This document shows, one piece after another, positions 1-9,059 of a stretch of DNA of 53,494 nucleotides. The number at the start of each line of letters is the position of its first letter. Position 1 is the stretch's first letter. A model generated the notes under the pieces. The model had not been told where the DNA came from and did no database searches. It was given only the letters and a program-made list of their open reading frames with translations. This DNA is from Candidatus Thiodiazotropha sp. (GTDB lineage Bacteria > Pseudomonadota > Gammaproteobacteria > Chromatiales > Chromatiaceae): the NCBI GenBank assembly GCA_023838465.1, contig JAIVEQ010000029.1, positions 1-53,494 on the forward strand. Direction: 5' to 3'. The position numbers and the translations under genes are program-made.

Positions 1-62
1 GTTTTTTGATGCCTTTTCAACATCAAAAATAGAGAAGAATCTGTGGCCGATCAATACCTTAA

Positions 63-407
63 TTTCTTTGCGAAACCCGGATAGACCCCATAAAATTAGT
101 TCGTGCTGCCTACGAGTCGAGCATTACTGGTAATTTAATTGAAAACAATAATCGCGGGATAAATGACAGATTCCATTTCTTTGGAATTTTAGTCGGTGTT
201 GCCAAGCGTCAGCATTGCAATCAATATGATTTCGCCAGTTGCAATAACTATATTGGTACAAATACGATTCTAGGTGAGCATTTTTCCGGCATCCACTTAA
301 TGGCGCGTGTTACTGGAAACATCGTCGAAAAAAACAGCATTAGTGGTGCCAGCTGTCAATCGATAGAGGTTCATGCACTATTCGGCAATATGTTGGTAGG
401 TGCTTAG
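63..407 (+). pseudogene. C-terminal remnant of a right-handed beta-helix protein
   Basis: The frame is open from the TAA at 60-62 to a TAG at 405-407, about 114 codons, with no credible start near its beginning. The first in-frame ATG lies deep inside, around 301. The translation has short repeated turns rich in Asn, Gly and Ile (TGNLIENNN, NYIGTNTILG, TGNIVEKNSISG), spaced as in NosD-like or pectate-lyase-like parallel beta helices. This looks like the last coils of a larger surface or periplasmic protein that lost its N-terminal part. The first 60 bases show no continuation in this frame. Family assignment rests only on the repeat pattern. Confidence 0.45.
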
Positions 408-418
408 ATAATTGTTGA

Positions 419-447
419 TGAAGGGTGCAGCAGGCCACCCCCTATCC
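419..447. repeat. REP-like palindrome, degenerate copy
   Basis: A degenerate copy of the GTAGGGTGCGGC/GCCGCACCCTAC palindrome family found through this window. It lies between the beta-helix remnant and the 3' end of the beta-barrel gene. Confidence 0.5.
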
Positions 448-483
448 GATTACTGACTAGAAGAGCACAATAACAGCATCAAA

Positions 484-1233
484 TTAGAAATCGGCTTCAA
501 GACCAAGGAATGCACCATCGAAATCCCAGTCGGTGTAGATCCCGTCCAGATCATCAAGCTCCAGGGAGAGTCGGCGATAACCACCTTTGAGTTTGATATC
601 GACCGCCAGGCTCTCAACAAGGTTAAAAGCAATCCCAGCCTGGTAATCTTGCAAGGTATGGTCGCCAACACTCAACAGATTGAGGTCGCCAAAGAGTGAA
701 AGCCGTGTAGTGGGAATTCCAAACTGCACTGCACCATAGAGCATGGGTACATAACCATCGAAGCTCTCTTTTGCCCTGAGCCCACTGCTCTCAACCTCAA
801 TCTCGCCATCGAGATACTTGACATTCATGCCCAGATCCAAGGAGACCGTGTCGTTATCAAATATCTCGTAGTAGAAAATGAAATCGGTATTCTGGGCATC
901 GAAATCCACATTGACATTGATACCCGATGAGAAATTCACCCCTGAATAGCCGAAGTCCTCTGTGAGCCGTTTATCGCCTGATGAAGATAGATCATGGGTC
1001 CTGATCTTGACATTGGGAACCAGTGGTAGCGGGTGTTCAAAAGCCAGTGAGAGGACAGCAGTACGTTCGGTATCGAGATCGAAAGATTGTAAATCACTGC
1101 TATCCGCGAAGGAACCGGATGAATCCATATTCCAGAAATCCACATCCACTGTCAGGCCAAGCACCGTGTCGGCATGGACTGGTAGAGTGAGCATGGCAGT
1201 TAACAGGGTCAGATGGGAAAATCTTCTGATCAC
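484..1233 (-). CDS. outer membrane beta-barrel protein, TIGR04219-like
   Basis: 249 residues. The N-terminus is a clear Sec signal (basic MIRR, hydrophobic stretch, cleavage near VHA-DT). The mature protein has alternating polar and hydrophobic segments and ends in Phe (GLEADF), the usual last-strand signal for BAM-dependent insertion. Length, the early GLTVDVDFWNMDSSG-like region and barrel character match what I recall of the TIGR04219 outer membrane protein family, whose function is unknown. The gene stands alone, next to rlmB-rnr on the same strand. I am fairly sure it is an outer membrane barrel and less sure of the exact family. Confidence 0.75.
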   Translation of the reverse strand: MIRRFSHLTLLTAMLTLPVHADTVLGLTVDVDFWNMDSSGSFADSSDLQSFDLDTERTAVLSLAFEHPLPLVPNVKIRTHDLSSSGDKRLTEDFGYSGVNFSSGINVNVDFDAQNTDFIFYYEIFDNDTVSLDLGMNVKYLDGEIEVESSGLRAKESFDGYVPMLYGAVQFGIPTTRLSLFGDLNLLSVGDHTLQDYQAGIAFNLVESLAVDIKLKGGYRRLSLELDDLDGIYTDWDFDGAFLGLEADF

Positions 1234-1270
1234 AACAATCTCCTAAAAATGTACGGGCTTCCACTTCCAC

Positions 1271-1294
1271 CCAAATAAAATGGCCTGTTTAGGC
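1271..1294 (-). terminator. weak intrinsic terminator candidate after rlmB
   Basis: Read on the minus strand, a short hairpin (GCCT-AAAC-AGGC) is followed by ATTTTATTT, six bases after the rlmB stop codon. The stem is short, so this is only a candidate. Confidence 0.35.
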
Positions 1295-1299
1295 TAATT

Positions 1300-2055
1300 T
1301 CAAACGTTACCACGCTGCCGAACTGCTTCATAGAGAGAGATGCCGCCAGCTACTGAAACGTTGAGGCTCTCCACACTCCCCGCCATTGGCAGCTTGACCA
1401 GTAAATCGCACTGTTCCCCGGTCAGTCTGCGTAACCCTTTACCCTCCCCCCCCATGACAATCGCCAAAGGGCCACTCAAGTCAGCTTCATAGAGGGTTTG
1501 TGTTGCTTCTTCTGCCGTACCGATCAACCAAATCCCTTCTGATTTTAGCCATTTCAGGGTTCTGGCCAGGTTGGTGACCTGAATAAAAGGTACAGTCTCC
1601 GCTGCACCACTCGCTACCTTCCTGACTGTTGGGGTGAGACCGACTGAGCGATCCCTTGGTGCAATAATGGCGTTCACACCGGCAGCATCTGCAGTACGCA
1701 AACACGCACCCAGGTTGTGTGGATCCTGAACCCCATCCAGTATCAGTAGAAATGGCGCCATTTCAAGCTTTTTCAGCAAGGCTTTAAGGAAGGGCTCATC
1801 CTGGGTCTGTTGTTGCCTGAGCAATAATGCCACACCCTGGTGATTTGTCTTCTGGGCAAGTTCATCCAGTACCCCGCCTTTCACCTGTCGGCACTTGATG
1901 CCAGCCCTATGAGCAAGCTCGAGCACTTCCTTGATACGGTCGTCCTGTCGTTTGGCATCGACCAGCAATTCAGCGACAGCAGTCCCCTGTGTAAGTGCTG
2001 ATTTTACTGCATGCAGGCCCAGCACCCATGAGGCTTCGTCAGTGTATCTCGTCAT
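1300..2055 (-). CDS. rlmB: 23S rRNA (guanosine-2'-O-)-methyltransferase RlmB
   Basis: 251 residues, the usual RlmB length. Residues 1-75 form the L30e-like RNA-binding domain (LGLHAVKSAL). The rest is a SpoU (SPOUT) methyltransferase with the three expected motifs: NLGACLRTADAAG, VMGGEGKGLRRL and LNVSVAGGISLYEA. The family methylates the 2'-O of G2251 in the 23S rRNA P-loop. The start codon shares one base with the stop of rnr (TAATG), so the two are translationally coupled, the same rnr-rlmB pairing as in E. coli. No key residue appears to be missing. Confidence 0.95.
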   Translation of the reverse strand: MTRYTDEASWVLGLHAVKSALTQGTAVAELLVDAKRQDDRIKEVLELAHRAGIKCRQVKGGVLDELAQKTNHQGVALLLRQQQTQDEPFLKALLKKLEMAPFLLILDGVQDPHNLGACLRTADAAGVNAIIAPRDRSVGLTPTVRKVASGAAETVPFIQVTNLARTLKWLKSEGIWLIGTAEEATQTLYEADLSGPLAIVMGGEGKGLRRLTGEQCDLLVKLPMAGSVESLNVSVAGGISLYEAVRQRGNV

Positions 2056-4376
2056 TAAGCCTTCTTCGGACTAGGACGGGGCTTTTTCCCACGCCTCTTT
2101 TTTCTTGATGGCGCTTTATCAGCCACAGGTTTTGAGCTTCTATCACTTTTTTTGCTGCTGCGACTTCTTCTTTTATTAACCGTCCCGCCACCTGCTGCTT
2201 TGGCAGGTACAAAATCGATCTTTCGGTCGTCCAGATTGACCTTTGCCACAATAATGGTCAATGGATCACCCAATCTAAATACCTTACCTGTGCGTTCACC
2301 CGCCAAGCGATGACCCACCGGATCGTAATGATAGTAGTCATTATCCAGTGCTGTGATGTGCACCAGACCATCTACATAGATCTCTTCCAATTCAACAAAT
2401 ACGCCGAACGAGTTGACGCTGGTGATGATACCGTTGAAGGTCTCACCTACCTTGTCCTGCATATATTCACACTTCAGCCAGTCGAGGGCGTCCCGGGTCG
2501 CTTCATCGGCCTTTCGCTCAGTACTGGAACAATGCTCACCCAACCCTTGTAAATCTGGCTTGGTATAGTCGAAATCATCTGCATTTCCCTGGTTGATGGC
2601 ATGTTTGATGGCACGATGTACGATCAGGTCGGGAAAGCGGCGAATGGGTGATGTGAAGTGGGTATAGGCCTGGTAGGAGAGTCCGAAATGACCCACATTG
2701 TCTGAACTGTAGAGCGCCTGGGAGAGGGAGCGCAACAGCACTGTCTGGATCAGGTGACGATCCGGTCTTTCCTTGATCTGTTTAAGCAGTACCGAATAGT
2801 CACCTGCGGTAGGTTTCTTGCCGCCTGGCAAACTTAAACCCAACTCACCGAGAAATCCTCTCAGATCGGTTAGCTTTTCTTCCGCTGGACCTTCGTGAAT
2901 ACGGTACAGCGCGGGTTGCTTTTTACGTAACAAAAAGCGTGCGGTCGCTACGTTGGCCGCCAGCATACACTCCTCAATAAGACGATGTGCGTCGTTACGC
3001 ACCACAGGAACGATACGTTCGACACGTTTCAGATCATTGAACTCGATACGGGTCTCGGTAGTATCGAAATCGATAGCGCCACGCTCAACCCGTTGTGCAT
3101 GCAGCACTTGATAGAGCTGATAGAGGTCATGTAGATGAGGTAATAGATCAGCGTGTTTTTTACACAGGGTGGGATCACCCTCAAGCATAGCAGCAACATC
3201 GTTGTAGATCAGCCGGGCATGGGATCGCATCACAGCAGGGAAGAATTTGGAACGTGTCACCTTCCCGCTTTTATCGATATAGAGTTCGCAGGTCATGCAG
3301 AGTCGATCAACCTGGGGATTGATGGAGCAGAGTCCATTGGAAAGGACTTCCGGCAGCATCGGCACGACGCGATCCGGGAAATAGACCGAATTACCCCGGG
3401 TCCGTGCTTCCTGGTCCAGCGCACTCCCCGGCTCTACATAGTGAGAAACATCAGCAATGCACACCAACAAACGCCAGCCTTTGGGCTTGGGTTCGCAGTA
3501 GACGGCATCATCGAAATCTCTGGCATCTGCACCATCAATCGTTACCAGTGGCAAGTGTCGTAAATCGACACGATCCTTTTTATCAGCGTCTGCCACCTCA
3601 GGTTTCAGGCCACTGATCTGTTGCTCCACCTCATCCGGCCATTCAACAGGAATGCTATGGGTACGAATAGCGATATCGGTCTCCATGCCGGGTCCCATAT
3701 GATCGCCCAACACTTCAGTGATACGCCCTATCGGCGGTGTACGCTTAGTCGGTTGATCAAGAATCTCCGCCACCACCATCTGACCCTGTTTTGCATTCCC
3801 GATCTCACTGCTTGGAATGATGACATCCTTACTCAGGCGTTTAGAATCCGGCACTACAAATCCGACACCGGCCTCCATATAGAGTCGTCCTGCCACGGTG
3901 CGGGTATTACGTTCCAACACTTCAACAACAGCCCCTTCAAGACGATTGCGCCGATCCACGCCGGTTACCCATACCACAGCCCTGTCATCGTGAAAAACAG
4001 AGCGCATCTCCTTGAATGAGAGATAGAGATCATCGCCGCTATCGTCCGGTCTGAGAAAACCAAACCCATCGGCATGTCCGATCACCCGACCTACGATCAG
4101 GTCGCGTTTATTGACCAGGCAGTAGTTGTCATTGCGGTTACATACCAGCTGCCCATCTCTTTCCATAGCACGAAGGCGACGACGCAACGCTTCCAGCTGT
4201 TCCTCAGATGTGAGATCCAGACGCTTGGCCAATGCCTGCATATCCATCGGCACCCCCTCACTCTCAAGGGTTTCCATGATGTACTCACGACTGGGGATAG
4301 GATTCTGGTATTTACGCGCCTCACGGGCTTGATGCGGATCCTTACCAGTGGATCGTCTACTCTTATTTTTTGCCAC
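2055..4376 (-). CDS. rnr: ribonuclease R
   Basis: 773 residues. Order of domains: N-terminal winged-helix segment (about 30-95), two cold-shock-like OB domains, the RNB catalytic domain with the acidic metal-binding motif DGADARDFDDAVY near residue 285, then an S1 domain (GETFNGIITSVNSFGVFVEL, about 650-730) and a Lys/Arg-rich tail. This is the 3'-5' exoribonuclease that degrades structured RNA, including faulty rRNA and tRNA. The basic tail is typical of RNase R and separates it from RNase II. It overlaps rlmB by one base. Upstream on the minus strand lies the TrkA-C remnant, so its 5' flank has been rearranged. Confidence 0.96.
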   Translation of the reverse strand: MAKNKSRRSTGKDPHQAREARKYQNPIPSREYIMETLESEGVPMDMQALAKRLDLTSEEQLEALRRRLRAMERDGQLVCNRNDNYCLVNKRDLIVGRVIGHADGFGFLRPDDSGDDLYLSFKEMRSVFHDDRAVVWVTGVDRRNRLEGAVVEVLERNTRTVAGRLYMEAGVGFVVPDSKRLSKDVIIPSSEIGNAKQGQMVVAEILDQPTKRTPPIGRITEVLGDHMGPGMETDIAIRTHSIPVEWPDEVEQQISGLKPEVADADKKDRVDLRHLPLVTIDGADARDFDDAVYCEPKPKGWRLLVCIADVSHYVEPGSALDQEARTRGNSVYFPDRVVPMLPEVLSNGLCSINPQVDRLCMTCELYIDKSGKVTRSKFFPAVMRSHARLIYNDVAAMLEGDPTLCKKHADLLPHLHDLYQLYQVLHAQRVERGAIDFDTTETRIEFNDLKRVERIVPVVRNDAHRLIEECMLAANVATARFLLRKKQPALYRIHEGPAEEKLTDLRGFLGELGLSLPGGKKPTAGDYSVLLKQIKERPDRHLIQTVLLRSLSQALYSSDNVGHFGLSYQAYTHFTSPIRRFPDLIVHRAIKHAINQGNADDFDYTKPDLQGLGEHCSSTERKADEATRDALDWLKCEYMQDKVGETFNGIITSVNSFGVFVELEEIYVDGLVHITALDNDYYHYDPVGHRLAGERTGKVFRLGDPLTIIVAKVNLDDRKIDFVPAKAAGGGTVNKRRSRSSKKSDRSSKPVADKAPSRKKRRGKKPRPSPKKA

Positions 4377-4436
4377 GATTGATCTGATTTAATTGCTTTG
4401 AAAAGGTGATTTTAACATTTTAATGATTAATACCCT

Positions 4437-4650
4437 ATGACTTGTTCATCGCTTCCTTGGTCCCTTGCCGTAGGCCATACCATCGAAGATCTGCATCTGT
4501 GTGATTGGGATGTCAGTGTTACTGCCGTGCGTCATGGCGGTAAAAGAGATGGAACACCTGGCCTGAAACGCGCCTACAGGCTGGCGATGTATTGGTATTG
4601 GCAGGCACTACCCATCACTTCGAGCATGCAGAGGGACTTTTATATTACGG
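4437..4650 (+). pseudogene. frameshifted TrkA-C (RCK_C) domain remnant
   Basis: Two overlapping frames together spell one RCK_C domain. The first, from about 4455, gives LAVGHTIEDLHLCDWDVSVTAV and RHGGKRDGTP. From about 4559 the next frame continues with PETRLQAGDVLVLAGT and HHFEHAEGLLYYG. This is the C-terminal regulatory module of K+ uptake or efflux proteins (KefB/KefC, Trk-linked antiporters). The frame changes between 4557 and 4562, and nothing of the transporter lies upstream because rnr begins at 4376. It is therefore both truncated and frameshifted, and it cannot make a functional protein. Confidence 0.7.
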
Positions 4651-4750
4651 TCTTTTATCCAGTGTTCGTCTGGAAACCGCCTTAAAAAACTCAGTCCCGT
4701 CATTCCAGGGATGTACTGTTGGGGGATCTGAGAAAGATGATGATCCGACT

Positions 4751-4786
4751 CTAGTACTCCTTCAATGTGATTTGAAGGAGGACTAG
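4751..4786. terminator. strong intergenic hairpin between TrkA-C remnant and lysS
   Basis: Arms 4751-4765 and 4772-4786 pair over 15 bp with one mismatch around a 6-base loop. The hairpin ends 10 bases past the lysS stop on the minus strand. No U tract follows on either strand, so it could act as an mRNA 3'-end stabiliser or a factor-dependent terminator rather than a classic intrinsic terminator. Confidence 0.5.
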
Positions 4787-4796
4787 TAACCTATCT

Positions 4797-6290
4797 TCAC
4801 TCCGGTCGCATATGTGGAAACAGCAGTACATCGCGAATCGAGGGTGAGTCGGTCAACAGCATAACCAGACGGTCTATACCAATCCCCTCTCCCGCAGTGG
4901 GCGGCATACCATGCTCCAGCGCACGCACATAGTCATCGTCATAGTGCATCGCCTCATCATCACCCGCCTCTTTCTCAGCCACCTGTTTGCGGAATCGTTC
5001 TGCCTGGTCCTCTGCATCGTTCAGCTCGGAAAAGCCGTTTGCAATTTCCCGACCCCCAACGAAAAACTCAAACCGATCGGTCACGAATGGGTCGTCATCA
5101 TTACGTCTTGCCAGGGGAGAAACTTCGGTGGGATAGGCGGTAATGAAAGTAGGATCCATCAAACGATGCTCCACAGTTTTTTCAAAAATCTCGATCTGAA
5201 CCTTTCCCAGGCCATATGAATCCTTCAGAGGGATCTCCAACCGATCCGCAATTGCCCTGGCCTGCGCAGTATCACTTAATTGCGCCTCAGTGATGTCAGG
5301 ATTGAAGTGAATAATCGAATCCGTCACTGTCATACGCTGAAAAGGGCTGCCGAAATCGTAGCTCTCTCCCTGATATGAAACCTGGGTGGTCCCCAATACA
5401 TCCTGGCAGAGATTACGCAACATCTCTTCGGTGAGATCCATGAGGTCATTGAAGTCAGCATAGGCCTCGTAGAACTCCAACATAGTGAACTCGGGATTGT
5501 GCCGTGTTGAGAGCCCTTCATTACGGAAATTGCGGTTGATCTCGTAGACCCTTTCAAAACCACCGACTACGAGACGTTTGAGATAGAGTTCTGGTGCAAT
5601 CCGTAAAAACATATCCATGTCCAGGGCGTTGTGGCGGGTTGCAAAAGGACGTGCTGTCGCACCGCCCGGGATCACCTGCATCATCGGCGTTTCTACTTCC
5701 ATGAAATCACGCTGGTCCAGAAAGCTACGGATATACTGGACAATACGAGTACGTAGACGGAATGTCTGTCGTGAATCGTCATTCATGATTAAATCGACAT
5801 AGCGCTGACGATAACGAATTTCCTGATCGGAAAGACCATGAAATTTTTCTGGCAGTGGTCGCAGTGCCTTGGTCAACAGACGCACATTATCAACTTTGAC
5901 CGAAAGCTCGCCTGTCTTGGTCTTGAACAACACACCCTCAGCACCAATGATGTCACCGATATCCCACTTTTTGAATTGGGTGTTATAGACACCTTCATCG
6001 AGAACATCACGCTGTACAAAGAGCTGCATTCGGCCAGACATATCCTGAAGATGAGCGAAGCTTGCTTTTCCCATCACCCGTCGGCTCATCATGCGGCCTG
6101 CCAGGTTGACCCTTAGACTCATCTCCTCCAAGGCTTCGCCCGACTTCTCCCCATACTCTGCATGCAGCTCTCCGGCCATGCTGTTACGTCGGAAATCATT
6201 AGGGAAGGCGTTGCCATTCTCACGCATTTGCTGCAGCTTCTCTCGACGCTGTGCGATGAGTTTGTTTTCTTCCTGGGTCTGGTCATTCAT
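4797..6290 (-). CDS. lysS: lysyl-tRNA synthetase, class II
   Basis: 497 residues from the ATG at 6290. An upstream TTG at 6323 would add 11 residues, but the ATG start ([18 protein letters not shown]) aligns with the normal LysS N-terminus (known from the family), so I use it. An OB-fold anticodon-binding domain is followed by the class II catalytic core: motif 2 ([21 protein letters not shown]), the [14 protein letters not shown] region, and motif 3 ([11 protein letters not shown]) near the C-terminus. It charges tRNA-Lys in the cytoplasm. It lies just downstream of prfB, the common prfB-lysS arrangement. The 184-bp gap to prfB has part of a repeat (near 6405-6440) but no clear gene. Confidence 0.97.
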   Translation of the reverse strand: MNDQTQEENKLIAQRREKLQQMRENGNAFPNDFRRNSMAGELHAEYGEKSGEALEEMSLRVNLAGRMMSRRVMGKASFAHLQDMSGRMQLFVQRDVLDEGVYNTQFKKWDIGDIIGAEGVLFKTKTGELSVKVDNVRLLTKALRPLPEKFHGLSDQEIRYRQRYVDLIMNDDSRQTFRLRTRIVQYIRSFLDQRDFMEVETPMMQVIPGGATARPFATRHNALDMDMFLRIAPELYLKRLVVGGFERVYEINRNFRNEGLSTRHNPEFTMLEFYEAYADFNDLMDLTEEMLRNLCQDVLGTTQVSYQGESYDFGSPFQRMTVTDSIIHFNPDITEAQLSDTAQARAIADRLEIPLKDSYGLGKVQIEIFEKTVEHRLMDPTFITAYPTEVSPLARRNDDDPFVTDRFEFFVGGREIANGFSELNDAEDQAERFRKQVAEKEAGDDEAMHYDDDYVRALEHGMPPTAGEGIGIDRLVMLLTDSPSIRDVLLFPHMRPE

Positions 6291-6474
6291 GGTTTTTTCA
6301 ACATATTTAAATACTGATAACAAAGTGTGTTACTAAATCGCTAGCGTCAAACTGGAAACTACAACATGCATTCTGACGAATTCCAAAACCCAGTAAGTTG
6401 TCGCTTCCCAGGGTCCCGGCTTTCACTGGGATGACGAGTTTCCTATACATGTGTGTTTCTGTAGCAAGTGTCGA

Positions 6475-7573
6475 TCACAATCCACTCTTGAGACTCGCCT
6501 CAATAAACATATCAAGCCCGCCATCAAGTACCGCCTGGGTATTGCCTGTCTCCACACCCGTGCGCAGGTCTTTGATCCGGGAAGCATCAAGGACATAGCT
6601 GCGGATCTGGCTTCCCCAACCAATGTCGGATTTGCTCTCTTCCAACTCCTGCTGTGTAACGTTCCGCTTCTGCACCTCAAATTCATACAGTTTGGCCTTC
6701 AGTTGCTTCATGGCTGTGGCCTTGTTCTTGTGTTGAGAGCGGTCGTTTTGACATTGCACCACGATACCCGTCGGATTATGAGTAATTCGCACTGCCGATT
6801 CGGTACGGTTGACGTGTTGCCCACCCGCACCACTGGCACGATAAACATCGATGCGCAGATCTGCAGGATTGATATCGACTTCAATGGAATCGTCGATCTC
6901 CGGCGAGACAAAAACAGCGGCAAATGAAGTATGGCGCCGATTTCCCGAATCGAAAGGTGATTTGCGTACCAACCGGTGAACACCTATCTCGGTGCGTAGC
7001 CAACCAAAGGCGTACTCCCCCTCGTATCGTATTGTGGCACTCTTGATGCCCGCCACTTCACCAGCCGAAACTTCGATCAGCTCAGTCTTAAAACCTCGAT
7101 GCTCTCCCCATCGCAAGTACATACGCAGCAACATTTCAGCCCAATCCTGGGCTTCTGTGCCACCGGAACCCGCCTGAATATCAACAAAAGCGTTACAAGG
7201 ATCTGTCTCACCGGAAAACATGCGCCTGAATTCCAGATCAGAGACCAGTTTTTCAAATCCGGTGAGTTCATCTTCAATAGAAGTAACAGCTGCTTCGTCG
7301 CTCTCCTCTACTGCCATTTCCAGTAGTTCACCGGCATCTGCCAAGCCATTGATGAGTTCATCAAGGGTAACAACAACCCCCTCAAGAGCGGATCGCTCCC
7401 GGCCAAGCGTTTGGGCGCGTTCCTGATCATTCCAGACGGTTGGGTCCTCCAGCTCTCGAAGGACTTCAGTCAGACGCTCCTGTTTACCTTCATAGTCAAA
7501 GATACCCCCTAAGGGAGGCGACACGTCCCTTCAGGTCAGCGATCTTATGGGAAATCGGATTAATATCTTGCAT
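6475..7573 (-). CDS. prfB: peptide chain release factor 2 (programmed +1 frameshift)
   Basis: Assembled from two frames: ATG at 7571-7573, 25 codons to CTT (7499-7501), in-frame TGA at 7496-7498, then resumption at GAC (7495-7497) to the stop at 6475. The product is 365 residues, exactly the E. coli RF2 length. The second frame carries the codon-recognition tripeptide SPF ([11 protein letters not shown]) and the catalytic GGQ ([12 protein letters not shown]). RF2 releases peptides at UGA and UAA. The short first frame reads [10 protein letters not shown]...LRGYL before the stop, as in other RF2 proteins. Automatic callers often report only the downstream frame. Confidence 0.96.
7495..7510 (-). 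promoter_or_regulatory. RF2 autoregulatory frameshift signal
   Basis: On the minus strand an internal Shine-Dalgarno-like AGGGGG lies three bases before the slippery CTT TGA C. This is the standard signal: when RF2 is scarce, the ribosome slips +1 at CUU-UGA and makes more RF2. Confidence 0.95.
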
Positions 7574-7704
7574 TGCAACACCGGCTAGCGGAAAAAGCGG
7601 AGATTCTACACCACCTGTCAGGTAGCAGAAACCTTTTAACCTGTCAGAAGGATCAAATAGTCATGTTTTAGCTTTTCCACCCACTCTGCGAGAGGAAAAG
7701 CCTT

Positions 7705-7860
7705 TACTAACCAGAACCTAAATTACCCGACACTTAGGGCTACAAGAATGGCTCTGATCAAGGATAATTCCTGCGGGGCAGCTCGCAGGCAATGGCCATT
7801 CTCTTGCCGTGAGTAAGCACTCGACGGCTGATTGTCGGGTAACTTAGGTTCTGGTTAGTA
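7705..7860. mobile_element. MITE-like element with about 27-bp terminal inverted repeats
   Basis: Arms 7705-7732 (TACTAACCAGAACCTAAATT...) and 7833-7860 are inverted copies with one mismatch. The 156-bp element has no coding capacity. If the arms are taken from CTAACC to GGTTAG, TA flanks each side, as expected for a TA target duplication (IS630/mariner-type). It fills most of the prfB upstream gap (7574-7886), so the prfB promoter must lie within or beside it. No other copy is in this window. Confidence 0.65.
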
Positions 7861-7886
7861 TTTGTAGAGCATTTACCGAGAATCAG

Positions 7887-8765
7887 TCAGCGGTGAGATG
7901 AGGAGAGCTTTCGTTGTCTGCTACCTTTGGGGCTGGGGCGTTTACCCATGTTTGAGAATTTCGATTTGACCTGCTCTCTGAGGTTGGTCCACTTTTCAGC
8001 GAGTCCACCACTCTCATGAGGCGCGTTCGAAGACGTTTCTTGCTGTTCAGGCTGATCAGTCTGTTTTAGCCACATATTGAACGAGTCGAGGATCTCCTTA
8101 TCCCATGAGATAGGGGGCTTAACCACACGGCTTTCTCGGTAGAGCCTCTCCAAAGTCCGTCTCTTCGGGCACCCAGACTCTTCCATCGCCTCTCTAAGCT
8201 CTCTTTCCGCTTCCTTGATTGTATTTTCAACAACCTTCTTTTTAACATCGAATGCCCGAGCAATAGCTGCCTCGCTGATGCCGATCTCATGTTTAAAGAG
8301 GAAATAGCGCTTCATCTCATCTGTCAGATGTTTGAAGTGCTCAATAAGCACCATGCCCCAATTACCGTCCTGCTCAATATCTCGAGGAAGATAGTTGCCC
8401 TGAGATCGAACACTCTGGGTAGTTCCAGATGATGGTACAGACCTTCCAAGGTATTGATAGAAGGAGAGTTTAAGATCCTTTGGTGTCTTGCTACTCAGAC
8501 CTGCAACCACCAAGTGTCGCCATGCTGAATAGTAGGCTGCTTTACCATACTCGCCTGTACCGTACTGTCTGGCTATAAAACGATATACGCGGCCCCGATA
8601 TCGCTCATAAAAAGAGGCAAAGCCCTCTTTATCATGCTGCAAAATCTTTCCGAGTACGGCATCGGTGTCAAATCTTCTTGAACTCACGTCAGCATTAGCT
8701 CCGAGGAGAAACCCTCCTCTCAGGTAGGTTGCTGGAAAATGCAAAATCCATTGCCTTGCAAACAT
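7887..8765 (-). CDS. divergent sigma-70/ECF-like protein
   Basis: 292 residues from ATG 8765, chosen over ATG 8801 because AAGGA lies 8 bases upstream. Residues about 35-95 resemble sigma region 2 (LGKILQHDKEGFASFYERYRG). Residues about 165-215 resemble a region-4 helix-turn-helix (GISEAAIARAFDVKKKVVENTI). The C-terminal 100 residues are basic, low in complexity and end in a Ser/Arg-rich tail, unlike ECF factors. No anti-sigma gene is adjacent. It may be a true ECF sigma factor of an unassigned group, or a DNA-binding regulator derived from one. The assignment to the sigma fold is moderate; the function is open. Confidence 0.55.
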   Translation of the reverse strand: MFARQWILHFPATYLRGGFLLGANADVSSRRFDTDAVLGKILQHDKEGFASFYERYRGRVYRFIARQYGTGEYGKAAYYSAWRHLVVAGLSSKTPKDLKLSFYQYLGRSVPSSGTTQSVRSQGNYLPRDIEQDGNWGMVLIEHFKHLTDEMKRYFLFKHEIGISEAAIARAFDVKKKVVENTIKEAERELREAMEESGCPKRRTLERLYRESRVVKPPISWDKEILDSFNMWLKQTDQPEQQETSSNAPHESGGLAEKWTNLREQVKSKFSNMGKRPSPKGSRQRKLSSSHR

Positions 8766-9025
8766 ATGGAGTATCCTTTTCCTATTGGGTCTGTAATGCA
8801 TAGTACCGCTGGCAATTATAAATCATATGCGGTTTTTTGTCTGGATTTTGCCAAATGGCTCATATATTTTTACAAAAAATTCCAATCAGTAGCCACCTAT
8901 TGTGTGATGCCGTACAAAACTTGTCTCTAAAAGTAACGTGAGTTGATACAACACACTATGTATTGCATCCCATAAAGGATTAACGCGGCACCATACATAG
9001 GCCATGTTCAACTGTTTTATAACCT

Positions 9026-9041
9026 GGACTGACATCAGTCC
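9026..9041. promoter_or_regulatory. perfect 16-bp palindrome upstream of glycosyltransferase operon
   Basis: GGACTGA-CA-TCAGTCC lies 18 bases before the first start codon of the operon. It could be a repressor operator or a small RNA hairpin in the leader. The rest of 8766-9059 shows no gene or clear site. Confidence 0.4.
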
Positions 9042-9059
9042 GACGTTTACTCTTGGCCT

